Shown here one piece after another: positions 17,041 to 25,476 of a stretch of DNA of 64,000 nt. This DNA comes from Hymenobacter sp. BT730. GTDB lineage: Bacteria > Bacteroidota > Bacteroidia > Cytophagales > Hymenobacteraceae. Location: NCBI RefSeq assembly GCF_030542105.1, contig NZ_JAUOFB010000002.1:558001-622000 (forward strand), written 5' to 3'. The position numbers and the translations under genes are program-made. Below the pieces are notes generated by a model, which saw only the letters and a program-made list of their open reading frames with translations, searched no databases and was not told where the DNA came from. How positions within the stretch are numbered: position 1 is the stretch's first letter; each line of letters starts with the position of its first letter.

Positions 17041-17748
17041 ATGCCCACCGCTGCCAACCCGGTTATCGAGCTTCACGATGCCTACATTATGCAGGATGTG
17101 AATACCGTGCTGCAGAAAGTGTCGTTTGTACTGGACAAAGGGGAGTTTGCGTACCTGGTGGGACGTACCGGCTCGGGCAAAAGCTCCCTGCTGAAAACTA
17201 TATATGCCGATTTGCCCCTGGGCGCCGGGGCAGGTACGGTGGCTGGTTTTGCCCTGCCGCGCCTTAGCAGCGGGAAAGTGCCGATGCTGCGCCGCAAGCT
17301 GGGCATCATCTTTCAGGATTTTCAGCTGCTTTTCGACCGGTCAGTAGCTGAAAACCTGATGTTTGTGCTGAATGCCACCGGCTGGAAAGGCAAGTCGCAG
17401 AAAAAGCAGCGCATTTCGGAAGTGCTCATGCGCGTCGGCTTGTCGAATGCAGGCAGTAAAATGCCGCATCAGCTTTCAGGTGGCGAGCAGCAGCGTGTAG
17501 TTATTGCCCGGGCTCTGCTGAATGAACCTTTGCTGCTCCTGGCTGATGAGCCCACCGGCAATCTGGATCCTGATGTGACCGACAGCATCATGCGGCTGTT
17601 TATGGAAATTAACAACGCCGGCACTGCCGTGCTGATGGCTACGCACAATTATCAGCTCATCAAGAACTACCCCAAGCGAGTACTACAATGCAAGGATGGC
17701 CAACTGCTGGACTCCACCGCCTTGCCCATGGAGCTGAGCGGCAGCTAG
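17041..17748 (+). CDS. ftsE: Cell division ATP-binding protein FtsE
   Basis: 235-residue ABC ATPase: Walker [15 protein letters not shown]-loop in [20 protein letters not shown], signature [16 protein letters not shown], Walker [14 protein letters not shown], and the switch His in MATHNYQLI. The FQDFQLL...RSVAENL pattern is typical of FtsE, which works with the membrane protein FtsX to activate peptidoglycan hydrolases at the division site. ftsX is not next to it, as is common in the Bacteroidota. The ATG at 17041 was preferred to the upstream one at 17002 on family length. Confidence 0.9.
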   Translation: MPTAANPVIELHDAYIMQDVNTVLQKVSFVLDKGEFAYLVGRTGSGKSSLLKTIYADLPLGAGAGTVAGFALPRLSSGKVPMLRRKLGIIFQDFQLLFDRSVAENLMFVLNATGWKGKSQKKQRISEVLMRVGLSNAGSKMPHQLSGGEQQRVVIARALLNEPLLLLADEPTGNLDPDVTDSIMRLFMEINNAGTAVLMATHNYQLIKNYPKRVLQCKDGQLLDSTALPMELSGS

Positions 17749-17787
17749 CCGACAGCCGCATTCTTTTTCCCGATATTTCGCATTGCC

Positions 17788-18696
17788 ATGCCCGGCTTGT
17801 CGGTTTTGCTGCCCATTTATAACCGGGACGTAACCCAACTGGTGCAGGCACTGGTGCAACAAGCGGCCAGTTGGCCTGGCCCGGTAGAAATTCTGTGTCT
17901 GGATGATGGTTCAGAAGAATCTACGCGTCGGCTAAACCGGGTAGTGGCTACCTGGCCAAAGGTCCACTACCTGGAACTGCCGCATAATATTGGCCGGTCA
18001 GCTATTCGCAACCGGCTGGCGGCGGCAGCCCGATATCCGTGGCTGTTGCTGCTGGATAACAATATTTCTCCCCCTGATAAGCAGTTTCTGGCTCGCTATG
18101 CCACCGCTATATCGGAAGCAGCAGTAATAGTGGGTGGCACTGTTTATACTGAGCGTGCCCCCGCTAATCCGGAGTTGCGACTGCGCTGGCTCTATGGCCA
18201 GCGACGGGAAGCTAGCCCGGCAGCCCAGCGGCAGCAACAGCCCCGGGCACCCTTTATCCTCAAGAATGTGCTAATGCAGGCCGAGGTTTTCCGCCAGTTC
18301 AGGCTGGATGAGACCCTGACGCATTACGGCCATGAGGATAGCAAACTCGGTTGGCAACTGCGGGAAGCCGGTATCACCATACATCATATTGATAATCCCG
18401 CCCTGCATGATGGTCTGGAGCCGGCCTCCGCTTTTCTGTACAAAACGCAGCAGGCCGTATGCAATCTGGTGTATCTGTATTATTCCAACGGGTGGGGACG
18501 TGATACGGGGCTTTTGCGCGCGGCCCTTATGCTACGGCGCATGGGTTTGGGGCAGGTGTACCGGGCAGGGTTTCTGCTGATGAGCAAACGGATTCAACGG
18601 GCGTTGCTTTCTGCTGCTCCCAAGTTATGGCACTTAGATGCCCTGAAGCTTTATTGGGCGCTGCAGGAACTGCGCCGCCAGCAACGGAAAAAATAA
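17788..18696 (+). CDS. Family 2 glycosyltransferase
   Basis: 302 residues with a GT-A fold: LSVLLPIYNRDVTQLVQAL, the nucleotide-sugar motif ILCLDDGSEEST, the DxD-like LLLLDNNISPP, and YGHEDSKLGWQLREAG in place of the usual ED motif. No membrane helix apart from a weakly hydrophobic C-terminal part. It starts 39 bp after ftsE and may be co-transcribed. The likely role is addition of a sugar to a surface glycan or lipid; donor and acceptor unknown. Confidence 0.88.
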   Translation: MPGLSVLLPIYNRDVTQLVQALVQQAASWPGPVEILCLDDGSEESTRRLNRVVATWPKVHYLELPHNIGRSAIRNRLAAAARYPWLLLLDNNISPPDKQFLARYATAISEAAVIVGGTVYTERAPANPELRLRWLYGQRREASPAAQRQQQPRAPFILKNVLMQAEVFRQFRLDETLTHYGHEDSKLGWQLREAGITIHHIDNPALHDGLEPASAFLYKTQQAVCNLVYLYYSNGWGRDTGLLRAALMLRRMGLGQVYRAGFLLMSKRIQRALLSAAPKLWHLDALKLYWALQELRRQQRKK

Positions 18697-18697
18697 A

Positions 18698-18723
18698 GCG
18701 CCAGCCTGTAGAAAGGCTGGCGC
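18698..18723. terminator. Strong hairpin between convergent genes
   Basis: A perfect 10-bp stem GCGCCAGCCT / AGGCTGGCGC with a 6-nt loop lies between the GT2 gene and the convergent gene ending at 18751. There is no T-run, so it is a hairpin of terminator type rather than a classic intrinsic terminator. Confidence 0.6.
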
Positions 18724-18750
18724 TCAGTATTCCAGTAACCTAGGGGTGGG

Positions 18751-19611
18751 TTAGTCGTTGTCGGTGTTTTTAACCTCGCTCTTGACTTCCTTGTAGGCGC
18801 CTTTCACGGCATTGCCCACTTTGCTGCCTACTTTTTTGGCCCCATGGCCTACGTCTTTGCCTACTTCCTTAGCGCCCTGCCCTACATCTTTGGCAGCACC
18901 ACCTACGGCATCGGCGCCCTGCGCTATGCGGGATTCCGTTTTATCAAAGGATTTAAAAGCGGCATACTTCGCTTTCTCCTTGGTAATCTCCTCCCGGTCG
19001 GCGGTAGATACCTGGTCTTTGATTTGGTCATATCGTGCATCCAGCGCCTGCCAGTCGGCATTTACGTTGCGCCAATCGTCGATATCGTAACGGTTTTCGT
19101 TTTCTTTCACCATGGCCGTGAAGGCTTCATATTTGGCCCGCACGTTCTGGGGCGTTACGGCCGCATACTCACTGGTCATGGGCTTGTAGTACTTGCCCAT
19201 TTTCACAGCTGTAGTAGTGCCAGTAGCAGTGGTGGTGGCTGATGCCCGGTTTTTCCAGGTCATATCCCGCTTGTCGTAAGCCGTAGTGTAACGGGTGCGC
19301 AGCTGCTCAATTTCCTGCCGGCGGGCATCATCATACTGATCAGCATATTTATCTACCGCCGCTACTTTTGTATCAAAGTCAGACTTCAGCTGCGTGGTTT
19401 CCTGATTGTAATCTGCTTCAGTTTCATTGGCTACATTTTCCGACTTCGTTTCCGCGTCGGTTACGAAAGTTTTGAAGTCGTTATAAGCCTGTTCGCCTTC
19501 CTGCGAAACTTCCTTTTTATCAGAGCGGGTGCAGCTGCTGTGCGTAAACGATACGCCGCCAGCTAACAGAATAACTGCCAGGGCGTTTATGGTGAAGGTT
19601 TTCTTTATCAT
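18751..19611 (-). CDS. Secreted charged protein with LEA-like C-terminal repeats
   Basis: 286 residues. The N-terminus MIKKTFTINALAVILLAGGVSFTHSSC has a signal peptide followed by Cys, so a lipoprotein is possible although the lipobox is poor. Most of the protein is highly charged and helical (about 30-215). A C-terminal segment (about 220-280) repeats an 11-residue-like pattern (GAKEVGKDVGHGAKKVGSKVG) as in LEA and YtxH-type desiccation or stress proteins. A cell-envelope stress role is an inference. Confidence 0.75.
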   Translation of the reverse strand: MIKKTFTINALAVILLAGGVSFTHSSCTRSDKKEVSQEGEQAYNDFKTFVTDAETKSENVANETEADYNQETTQLKSDFDTKVAAVDKYADQYDDARRQEIEQLRTRYTTAYDKRDMTWKNRASATTTATGTTTAVKMGKYYKPMTSEYAAVTPQNVRAKYEAFTAMVKENENRYDIDDWRNVNADWQALDARYDQIKDQVSTADREEITKEKAKYAAFKSFDKTESRIAQGADAVGGAAKDVGQGAKEVGKDVGHGAKKVGSKVGNAVKGAYKEVKSEVKNTDND

Positions 19612-19734
19612 GGTAGTAGGGAAGAAGTGAGGGGGAATAAAGAGTACTATGGGAGGAGTATCCTTTCTCTGCTTAACGCAGGCTTTCAGCCGGGGGTTAC
19701 GCCGGGCTAACTCCCGGGGTATCGTGCCGATTTC

Positions 19735-19742
19735 TATCTTTG
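19735..19742 (+). promoter_or_regulatory. -7 promoter box for the DegT aminotransferase
   Basis: TATCTTTG, a full match to TAnnTTTG and identical to the dnaN box, 57 bp before the ATG at 19800. Confidence 0.55.
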
Positions 19743-19799
19743 AGGAAGCTCCCTTATCCTTCCTGTTTGGCCAATTCTGCCTTAAACCCGCCTATCCTG

Positions 19800-20912
19800 A
19801 TGCTGGACCTGCACGCCCAGCATGCTCCCATCCACGCTGAGCTGGAGGCGGCCCTGCATCATTGCCTGAAGGAAAGCTCTTTTATCCAGGGCCCGGCGGT
19901 AGGGGCTTTTGCCCAGGCCCTTAGTCAGCATTTGGGTATATCTCACGTGGTTCCCTGCGCCAATGGTACCGATGCGCTTCAGCTAGCATTGATGAGCCTG
20001 CGCCTGCCGCCCGGGAGTGAGGTGCTGGTGCCCGCTTTTACCTATGTAGCCACGCTGGAAGCGGCGGCCATCCTGGGCCTGGTTCCTGTGGTGGTAGATG
20101 TACTGCCCAATACATTTATGCTGGATCCGAAGGCCGTAGAAGCCGCCCTCACCCCCCGTACCGGCGCCATCATAGCCGTGCACTTATTTGGGCAGTGCGC
20201 CGATTTGGAAAGCCTGCGCCGTATTGCTGACAAGAACAATATTGCTCTTATTGAAGACAATGCCCAGTCCATTGGTGCCACCTTTACCACCCGTTCCGGT
20301 GAAACCTGGGTAGCCGGAGCAGTAGGAGAGGTGGGCACTACCTCTTTCTTTCCGAGTAAAAATCTGGGTGCCATGGGCGACGGGGGCGCCCTTTTCACAC
20401 AGGACGCCAGCCGGGCCGAGCTGCTACGCCAGTTGGCCAACCACGGCCAAATACGCAAGTACCAGCATGAGTACATTGGCCTTAACTCCCGTTTAGACAC
20501 TATGCAGGCGGCCTTGCTGCAGGTTAAGCTGCGGTATCTAAACCAGTGGACTTCTGCCCGCCAACACGTAGCGGCTCAGTATGATGCTGCATTTACGGGC
20601 ATGGCAGGCGTGCACACCCCAGCGCGCGACCCACGCAGCACGCACGTATTTCATCAGTATACCCTTCGGGTTACGGAGGCAGGATGTCGTGCCGCTTTGC
20701 AACAGCACTTGCTAGCCAAAGGGGTACCCAGCGTGGTGTATTACCCTTTGCCAGTGCATCTGCAGCCTGCTTACCATTATTTAGGCTACCGGACCGGGCA
20801 GTTTCCGGTAGCGGAACACCTTTGCCAAACCGTTTTGTCCCTGCCAATCCACCCAACGCTGGTGCCTGAGCAGGTAGCCTATATTACCGATGCAGTGAAA
20901 TGCTTTTTCTAA
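19800..20912 (+). CDS. DegT/DnrJ/EryC1/StrS family sugar aminotransferase
   Basis: 370 residues from the ATG at 19800 (MLDLHAQHAPIHAELEAALH); the longer frame would overlap the promoter box. PLP motifs: CANGTDALQLALMSL, IEDNAQSIGATF, and the Schiff-base lysine in TTSFFPSKNLGAMGDGGALF. NHGQIRKYQHEYIGLNSRLD is the usual substrate-side block. Enzymes of this type aminate keto-sugars, for example WbpE making UDP-3-amino sugars. A Gfo/Idh/MocA dehydrogenase follows after about 70 bp, and this pairing suggests oxidation followed by transamination of a nucleotide sugar. Confidence 0.93.
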   Translation: MLDLHAQHAPIHAELEAALHHCLKESSFIQGPAVGAFAQALSQHLGISHVVPCANGTDALQLALMSLRLPPGSEVLVPAFTYVATLEAAAILGLVPVVVDVLPNTFMLDPKAVEAALTPRTGAIIAVHLFGQCADLESLRRIADKNNIALIEDNAQSIGATFTTRSGETWVAGAVGEVGTTSFFPSKNLGAMGDGGALFTQDASRAELLRQLANHGQIRKYQHEYIGLNSRLDTMQAALLQVKLRYLNQWTSARQHVAAQYDAAFTGMAGVHTPARDPRSTHVFHQYTLRVTEAGCRAALQQHLLAKGVPSVVYYPLPVHLQPAYHYLGYRTGQFPVAEHLCQTVLSLPIHPTLVPEQVAYITDAVKCFF

Positions 20913-20985
20913 AGGGTGAAGCTTTTTATCCGCTTTCCCTCCCACATAGAAAAGATATACGCTGTTCCCGCTACATTCGCCCTTC

Positions 20986-22014
20986 GTGAGCTATTCTGCC
21001 CTTCCTGCTGTCCGCTTCGTTATTTGTGGTGTGGGCCATATTGGCCGGCGGCATGCAACGCTGGTATCGCGGCAGCCTGGCGCCCAACTCCTTGCCTTAG
21101 TAGATGTGCAGGAAACGTTGCGTCCGGGTTTGGCCGCTGAGTTTCCGGGAGTGCCTTTCTTTACTTCACTCGAGGAATACCTGCTTTCCGGTACTGTGGC
21201 CGATGTACTGACGGTAGCTACACCTAACTATCTGCACGCGCCTCAGGCCATTCAGGGCCTGCGAGCTGGGCTACACGTACTGGTTGAAAAGCCCATTGCC
21301 CTACGCACTATCGATGCCGAGGATATTATTCTGACCGCCCAAGCTACCGGCCAGTTAGTCTTTGGAGTGATGCAGAACCGCTACTCGCCGCCTGCTGCCT
21401 GGCTGAAGCGCATTTATGAAGAAGGTCGGCTAGGGCAGGTGTACTTGGTGCAACTCAACTGCTTCTGGAACCGCGACGTCCGCTATTACCTCCCTGGAGG
21501 CTGGCGTGGTACGCAGGCCCAGGATGGCGGCACGCTCTTCACGCAGTTCAGCCATTTCGTGGATTTGCTGTATTGGGTGTTCGGTGACATCACCAATATC
21601 TCGGCGCGCTTCCTTGACTTCAACCATCAAAACCTGACGGAGTTTGAGGACAGCGGCCTGATTACCTTTGATTTGGTGCGCGGAGGGAGCGGCACGCTAC
21701 AGTATAGCACCGCCGTGTGGGACCAAAACCTGGAAAGCTCCCTCACTGTAGTGGCTGAAAACGGCAGCCTCCGTCTAGGTGGCCAGTATATGGATAAGGT
21801 GGAATACTGCCACCTACAGCATTATCAGCAGCCAGTGCTACCTCCCACCAACCCCGCCAATAACTATGGTTCTTACCAGGGTAGCGCTGCCAATCATGTG
21901 CAGGTAATTGAAAATGTTGTGGATACTATCCAGAACCGGTGCGCTGCCACCACAAATGCGCAGGAGGGCTTGAAAGTAGTGGAGATTATTGAGCGAATAT
22001 ATAAGCTAAAGTAA
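20986..22014 (+). CDS. Gfo/Idh/MocA family oxidoreductase, probably sugar 3-dehydrogenase type
   Basis: 342 residues starting at GTG (VRFVICGVGHIGRRHATLV is the Rossmann GxGxxG). EKPIALRTIDAEDI holds the conserved EKP lysine and VFGVMQNRYSPPA follows; the C-terminal domain includes GGTLFTQFSHFVDLLYWVFGD. The layout matches WlbA/WbpB-like dehydrogenases that act on UDP-N-acetylhexosaminuronic acids. Located directly after the DegT aminotransferase. Substrate is an inference. Confidence 0.9.
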   Translation: MSYSALPAVRFVICGVGHIGRRHATLVSRQPGAQLLALVDVQETLRPGLAAEFPGVPFFTSLEEYLLSGTVADVLTVATPNYLHAPQAIQGLRAGLHVLVEKPIALRTIDAEDIILTAQATGQLVFGVMQNRYSPPAAWLKRIYEEGRLGQVYLVQLNCFWNRDVRYYLPGGWRGTQAQDGGTLFTQFSHFVDLLYWVFGDITNISARFLDFNHQNLTEFEDSGLITFDLVRGGSGTLQYSTAVWDQNLESSLTVVAENGSLRLGGQYMDKVEYCHLQHYQQPVLPPTNPANNYGSYQGSAANHVQVIENVVDTIQNRCAATTNAQEGLKVVEIIERIYKLK

Positions 22015-22024
22015 GTACGCTTCT

Positions 22025-22606
22025 ATGCTGCGTTTTAGAAGCCGAATAAAGCCTGCTTATCTGGTGCTTCAAACGGAATGTTGCTTGTTCTGCGTGAACT
22101 TGCTCATACTATTTAGAGATGCCATAATTGATTTTTGGAGTAACGGGACTTTTCCTGTTAAGATATTCGGTACACTGTTTTTTGGCTTGTGGTTTTTTGC
22201 GGCCCTTTGGGCAGCCTCAGAAATACTTTTTTTTCGCCACGTACTTCTAATGGATGGCTTCCTGGTATTCAAAAGGGGCCTGTTTATAAGCCGGAAACTC
22301 CCTTATGACGCTATTATCAGGCTGGATGTGAAGAAGGAGAAGATAGAATATTCCAACCGAACTGCTTGGCAGAACAGCCTGCTGTATCATGGCGAAACAT
22401 TAAGAATAATTACAGAAAACAATGAGGTTGTAGTTCGCTCTATATGGCTGAAGGATTATATAGCTTTCCGGAATAAATTAAGGCAGCTGGCAGTTAACGC
22501 TCGGCCATTTAGTCCCGGAAAATTTACTGAACAAATAAACTATACAGTTTTATTGCTGGGTGGCCTCTTTGTCTGGATTATGAGCTACGTAAATGTATTT
22601 AAGTAA
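22025..22606 (+). CDS. Membrane protein with PH-like (YdbT/bPH2-type) core, unknown function
   Basis: 193 residues with two helices near the N-terminus (about 13-33 and 45-70), a soluble middle (HVLLMDGFLVFKRGLFISRKLPYDAIIRLDVKKEKI resembles bacterial PH-like domains), and a C-terminal helix (about 170-190). It starts 10 bp after the dehydrogenase stop. Base composition becomes AT-richer from here. The domain label is tentative. Confidence 0.65.
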   Translation: MLRFRSRIKPAYLVLQTECCLFCVNLLILFRDAIIDFWSNGTFPVKIFGTLFFGLWFFAALWAASEILFFRHVLLMDGFLVFKRGLFISRKLPYDAIIRLDVKKEKIEYSNRTAWQNSLLYHGETLRIITENNEVVVRSIWLKDYIAFRNKLRQLAVNARPFSPGKFTEQINYTVLLLGGLFVWIMSYVNVFK

Positions 22607-22630
22607 CTCAGAAACAAATTTCTTAAAACT

Positions 22631-23362
22631 ATGACAGGCTATCCTGCACAAGCTTATTCCGAGTTGAACACCTGGCAAAAACGCATGCAGCAAAAACCTT
22701 CGCTGCTCAACCGTTTTGCGCGGCGTGTGCAAACCCGCTTAAATGCGCTGCTGCCGGAGAAGGTGCATCAGGCGCTAACCACTGCTATAAAGCAAATGGT
22801 ACGCGGGGTGTTGTTTGGGTCCATGCAAATCACTCGAAAGGCACTTTCAGAAGGTGCATTACAGGAGCGCGAAACATTGGTGCGTAAGCGCATTCGATAT
22901 TACCGCAACACGGCAGCCGCAGAAGGTGCCGTAACGGGAGCGGGTGGTTTTCTGCTGGGCCTGGCCGATTTTCCCCTACTGCTAAGCTTAAAGCTTAAAC
23001 TTCTGTTTGATATAGCGGCCCTGTATGGATATGATGTGCGTGATTATACGGAGCGACTATATCTGCTGCATATCTTTCAGCTAGCCTTCAGTAGCCAGCA
23101 CACGCGCAATGAAGTATATCAACGGATTGCCGATTGGGAAACCTACCGCCAAACCCTCCCTACCGATGTGAATGAGTTTGATTGGCGCACTTTCCAACAA
23201 GAGTACCGTGATTATATTGATCTGGCTAAAATGGCCCAATTAATACCGGTTATTGGCGCAGCAGTAGGGGCCATTGCTAATTATCGGCTTTTGGAGCAGT
23301 TAGGAGAAACCGCCATAAACTGCTACCGGATGCGGTGGTTTTCGGCAGAAAATATCAATTAG
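22631..23362 (+). CDS. EcsC family protein
   Basis: 243 residues with the EcsC pattern: a Lys/Arg-rich N-terminus, the glycine-rich hydrophobic centre AAEGAVTGAGGFLLGLADFPLLLSLKLKLL, YGYDVRDYTERLYLLHIF, and a second glycine-rich hairpin LIPVIGAAVGAIANYRLL near the end. EcsC was named from the B. subtilis ecs operon; its biochemical function is unknown. It starts 24 bp after the previous gene. Confidence 0.85.
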   Translation: MTGYPAQAYSELNTWQKRMQQKPSLLNRFARRVQTRLNALLPEKVHQALTTAIKQMVRGVLFGSMQITRKALSEGALQERETLVRKRIRYYRNTAAAEGAVTGAGGFLLGLADFPLLLSLKLKLLFDIAALYGYDVRDYTERLYLLHIFQLAFSSQHTRNEVYQRIADWETYRQTLPTDVNEFDWRTFQQEYRDYIDLAKMAQLIPVIGAAVGAIANYRLLEQLGETAINCYRMRWFSAENIN

Positions 23363-23691
23363 CAGCGGCTTTCGGTTGAGGAGCTGGGTATTAAAAAAGC
23401 ATATATTACAAGAGGTTGGCTGAAAATCATAATAAGGCTCCCAGTTTCCATTTTATAGAAAGTTGAAGCTTGTAGAATATACATTCTGGTTTTTATTCTA
23501 TTCAGAGTAAGTAAATGACATGCTGTATGCTCTTATTCGTATTTAAGGCACTAATCAAGAATTAGTCATTTATATTATGAAATATCTGAAAAGAAGCAAT
23601 TGTTAATTATTTTATCTTAGGTTTGTACTCAAATTACAAAGGGGAGTTATTTCCCTGCGTTTCCTTATCACTCATTTTACTTCCATTTACC
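23363..23691. other. AT-rich intergenic region with a promoter
   Basis: About 330 bp without a credible ORF. It holds a small 6-bp inverted repeat (ACTAAT...ATTAGT near 23552) and a TAGGTTTG box at 23618-23625 that matches TAnnTTTG and lies 66 bp before the ATG at 23692. No tRNA or structured RNA was recognised. Confidence 0.6.
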
Positions 23692-23946
23692 ATGGCATTT
23701 GATTTCGGTCAACTCGAAGAAGCTCTCAAAACCGCGAAGAATAGCGAAATCGTAAAAAAAGATTTGCGTAAGGCTGTACGTAGCGTGTCAACGGCTATTA
23801 CTGCTCTACAGCAGGCTGTTTCCCAAATGGAAGAGGTGCTGGCTGATGACTATCAGCCAGTGGCTAAAGAGCGTAAGCCCCGTGCAGCCAGTACCGGTGG
23901 GGCCAAGCGCGGCCGCAAGCCTAAAAATGCTCAGCCAGCCAGTTAG
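23692..23946 (+). CDS. Small protein with basic, AT-hook-like C-terminus
   Basis: 84 residues from ATG at 23692 (MAFDFGQLEEALKTAKNSEIV). Residues 1-55 form one or two amphipathic helices with heptad-like spacing (coiled coil). The tail is basic: KERKPRAAS then GGAKRGRKPKNAQ, where GRKPK resembles an AT-hook. It may bind DNA or nucleic acid as a small chromatin-like protein. Upstream TAGGTTTG box and a strong terminator downstream make it a single-gene unit. Confidence 0.72.
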   Translation: MAFDFGQLEEALKTAKNSEIVKKDLRKAVRSVSTAITALQQAVSQMEEVLADDYQPVAKERKPRAASTGGAKRGRKPKNAQPAS

Positions 23947-23965
23947 TCCTTGTTCAAAATGAGTT

Positions 23966-24008
23966 AAAGAAGCAGCACTAACCTATGGGTTGGTGCTGCT
24001 TCTTTTTT
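23966..24008 (+). terminator. Intrinsic terminator after the small basic-tailed gene
   Basis: An 18-bp stem with one G-U pair (AAAGAAGCAGCACTAACC / GGTTGGTGCTGCTTCTTT), loop TATG, ending in a run of T. Confidence 0.9.
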
Positions 24009-24145
24009 ATATGTATATGGAACAATTATAAAAAAGTGCTATTAGATGGAATGTTTATATAATAATAGGAAGTATAGATAACCAAAAAACAGTCGCAATT
24101 GCTGTTATTTGTGTATGAAAAGTACATGCAAATGAGAAGCAGTTT

Positions 24146-25279
24146 ATGTATCGTCTGGTTAAATCTATAATCAATAACCTGCTTCGTTTCTATTCGTCTC
24201 GCCAATCTGATTGGAATGACAAGTTGGTTTCTGAGATAAATTTGCCTCAAGCAATACTCTCTTACCAGCTACCTGTCAACTTTTCTCGGCTTCCTGCTTC
24301 GTTGCAGCGGAGCTTTGTGAAAGTAGTAAATCCGCCGCCCGGACATGTATATACTTTGCAAGATGTGTTCCTCTCAGGGCACGGAACAGTATTTAAAAAC
24401 TTACGGCTGTTTACACCAAGTTTACATCCCGGGACTGAGAAAAATTTTCAAAATTCATTTCTACTTCGGCAAGTCAGGGCACAGAAATTAAAACTGCCTG
24501 AAGCCGGGAAGGTTGTGGCGGTGGCCCATGACCAGTGGTCAACGCAGAATTACTTTCACTGGGTAATAGAATCACTTCCAAGGCTATTACTCTTGCGTGA
24601 GCTAGCGCCTAACTGTATTCTAATTGTTCCTTCGCCTACGCCGGAGTTTATTTTGAGTACAGCTCAGGCGCTTGGCTTTACACAGCTATTGCCGCTTTCT
24701 ACTGGAGAGGTGGTAAAAGTGCCACAACTGCTAGTTCCTAGAGCGCTTCCTTCCAATCTGAGTGATTTTCCTACTTATCAGGAAGAGCAATATGTGCAAC
24801 AGATGCGGGTAGCAATGCTAAATGCTTTTTGCCCGCCTTTACAAATTAAGCAGAGGAAACGCCGAGTTTATGCCTCGCGTGCAAATGCTTCCCTTCGTGT
24901 TGTAGCGAATGAAGCTGAGTTGCTGAAAGTGCTATCTGAATATGGATTCGAAACCGTCCTCTTCGAGGAAATGACCTTTCAGGAGCAGGTTTCTATGATG
25001 CACGATACAGATATTTTACTGGGAGTACATGGCGCAAATTTAACCAATCTGGTTTTCATGCTGCCCGGGACAACAATAATAGAAATAGCTGCGCCAGAGC
25101 TATTGAATAACGTATATTATAGGTTGGCGCTCTACTCTTCTCTTGAATACTATTACCTAGTATGTGACCCAGAGACATTGGATATGGTGCGCATGACAGG
25201 GCGGGTTGATTTGGAGCGCCTGCGTGCATTGCTGGATGATATAATAACTGAACCTATTTCAACCGCGTGTGTGCTGTAA
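24146..25279 (+). CDS. Family 61 glycosyltransferase
   Basis: 377 residues with the DUF563/GT61 layout: HDQWSTQNYFHWVIESLPRLLLLRE in the middle, the RRVYASRANASLRVVANE block, FEEMTFQEQVSMMHDTDILLGVHGANLTN and MLPGTTIIEIA near the end. GT61 enzymes add xylose or other sugars and, in bacteria, decorate surface polysaccharides. Clearly AT-richer than the genes around it and stands alone between a terminator and a riboswitch, which suggests horizontal acquisition. Confidence 0.88.
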   Translation: MYRLVKSIINNLLRFYSSRQSDWNDKLVSEINLPQAILSYQLPVNFSRLPASLQRSFVKVVNPPPGHVYTLQDVFLSGHGTVFKNLRLFTPSLHPGTEKNFQNSFLLRQVRAQKLKLPEAGKVVAVAHDQWSTQNYFHWVIESLPRLLLLRELAPNCILIVPSPTPEFILSTAQALGFTQLLPLSTGEVVKVPQLLVPRALPSNLSDFPTYQEEQYVQQMRVAMLNAFCPPLQIKQRKRRVYASRANASLRVVANEAELLKVLSEYGFETVLFEEMTFQEQVSMMHDTDILLGVHGANLTNLVFMLPGTTIIEIAAPELLNNVYYRLALYSSLEYYYLVCDPETLDMVRMTGRVDLERLRALLDDIITEPISTACVL

Positions 25280-25311
25280 GCATTAAGGTGCTTAGGGTAT
25301 AGAATATCCGG

Positions 25312-25343
25312 TTTGCAAAGCCGTTTATCCGGTTCTACCTTTG
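25312..25343 (+). promoter_or_regulatory. Promoter of SAM riboswitch 1
   Basis: TTTG at 25312-25315 and TACCTTTG at 25336-25343 (full -7 match) with a 20-bp spacer. The same -7 sequence is used at the second SAM riboswitch (40694-40701, minus strand). Confidence 0.8.
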
Positions 25344-25371
25344 CAGCATCAATTCTTTCTAGCCCGAAGGA

Positions 25372-25470
25372 TTGTTTTTATACAGAGGTGCTGAGAGACA
25401 GGCTCGACGAAGCGTCGGCAACCATCCGCTACTGCCGGAACGGTGCCAATTCCTGACCATATAAAAACAA
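25372..25470 (+). ncRNA. SAM-I (S-box) riboswitch 1
   Basis: P1 is an 11-bp perfect stem TTGTTTTTATA (25372-25382) / TATAAAAACAA (25460-25470). Inside are the S-box core elements: CAGAGGTGCTGAGAGACAGG, CGTCGGCAACC, and GGTGCCAATTCCTGACC. The closing strand is A-rich and ends 6 nt before the GTG of a Cys-rich small ORF. No T-run hairpin follows directly, so the output is probably not a simple terminator at this point. Riboswitch 2 on the minus strand at 40569-40666 has the same P1 sequence. Confidence 0.9.
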
Positions 25471-25476
25471 GTTGCC

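Noticed and set aside
18698..18723. Part of the TGTCATCC repeat family
   Set aside because: The hairpin sequence shares nothing with the TGTCATCC or GGACCTT blocks.
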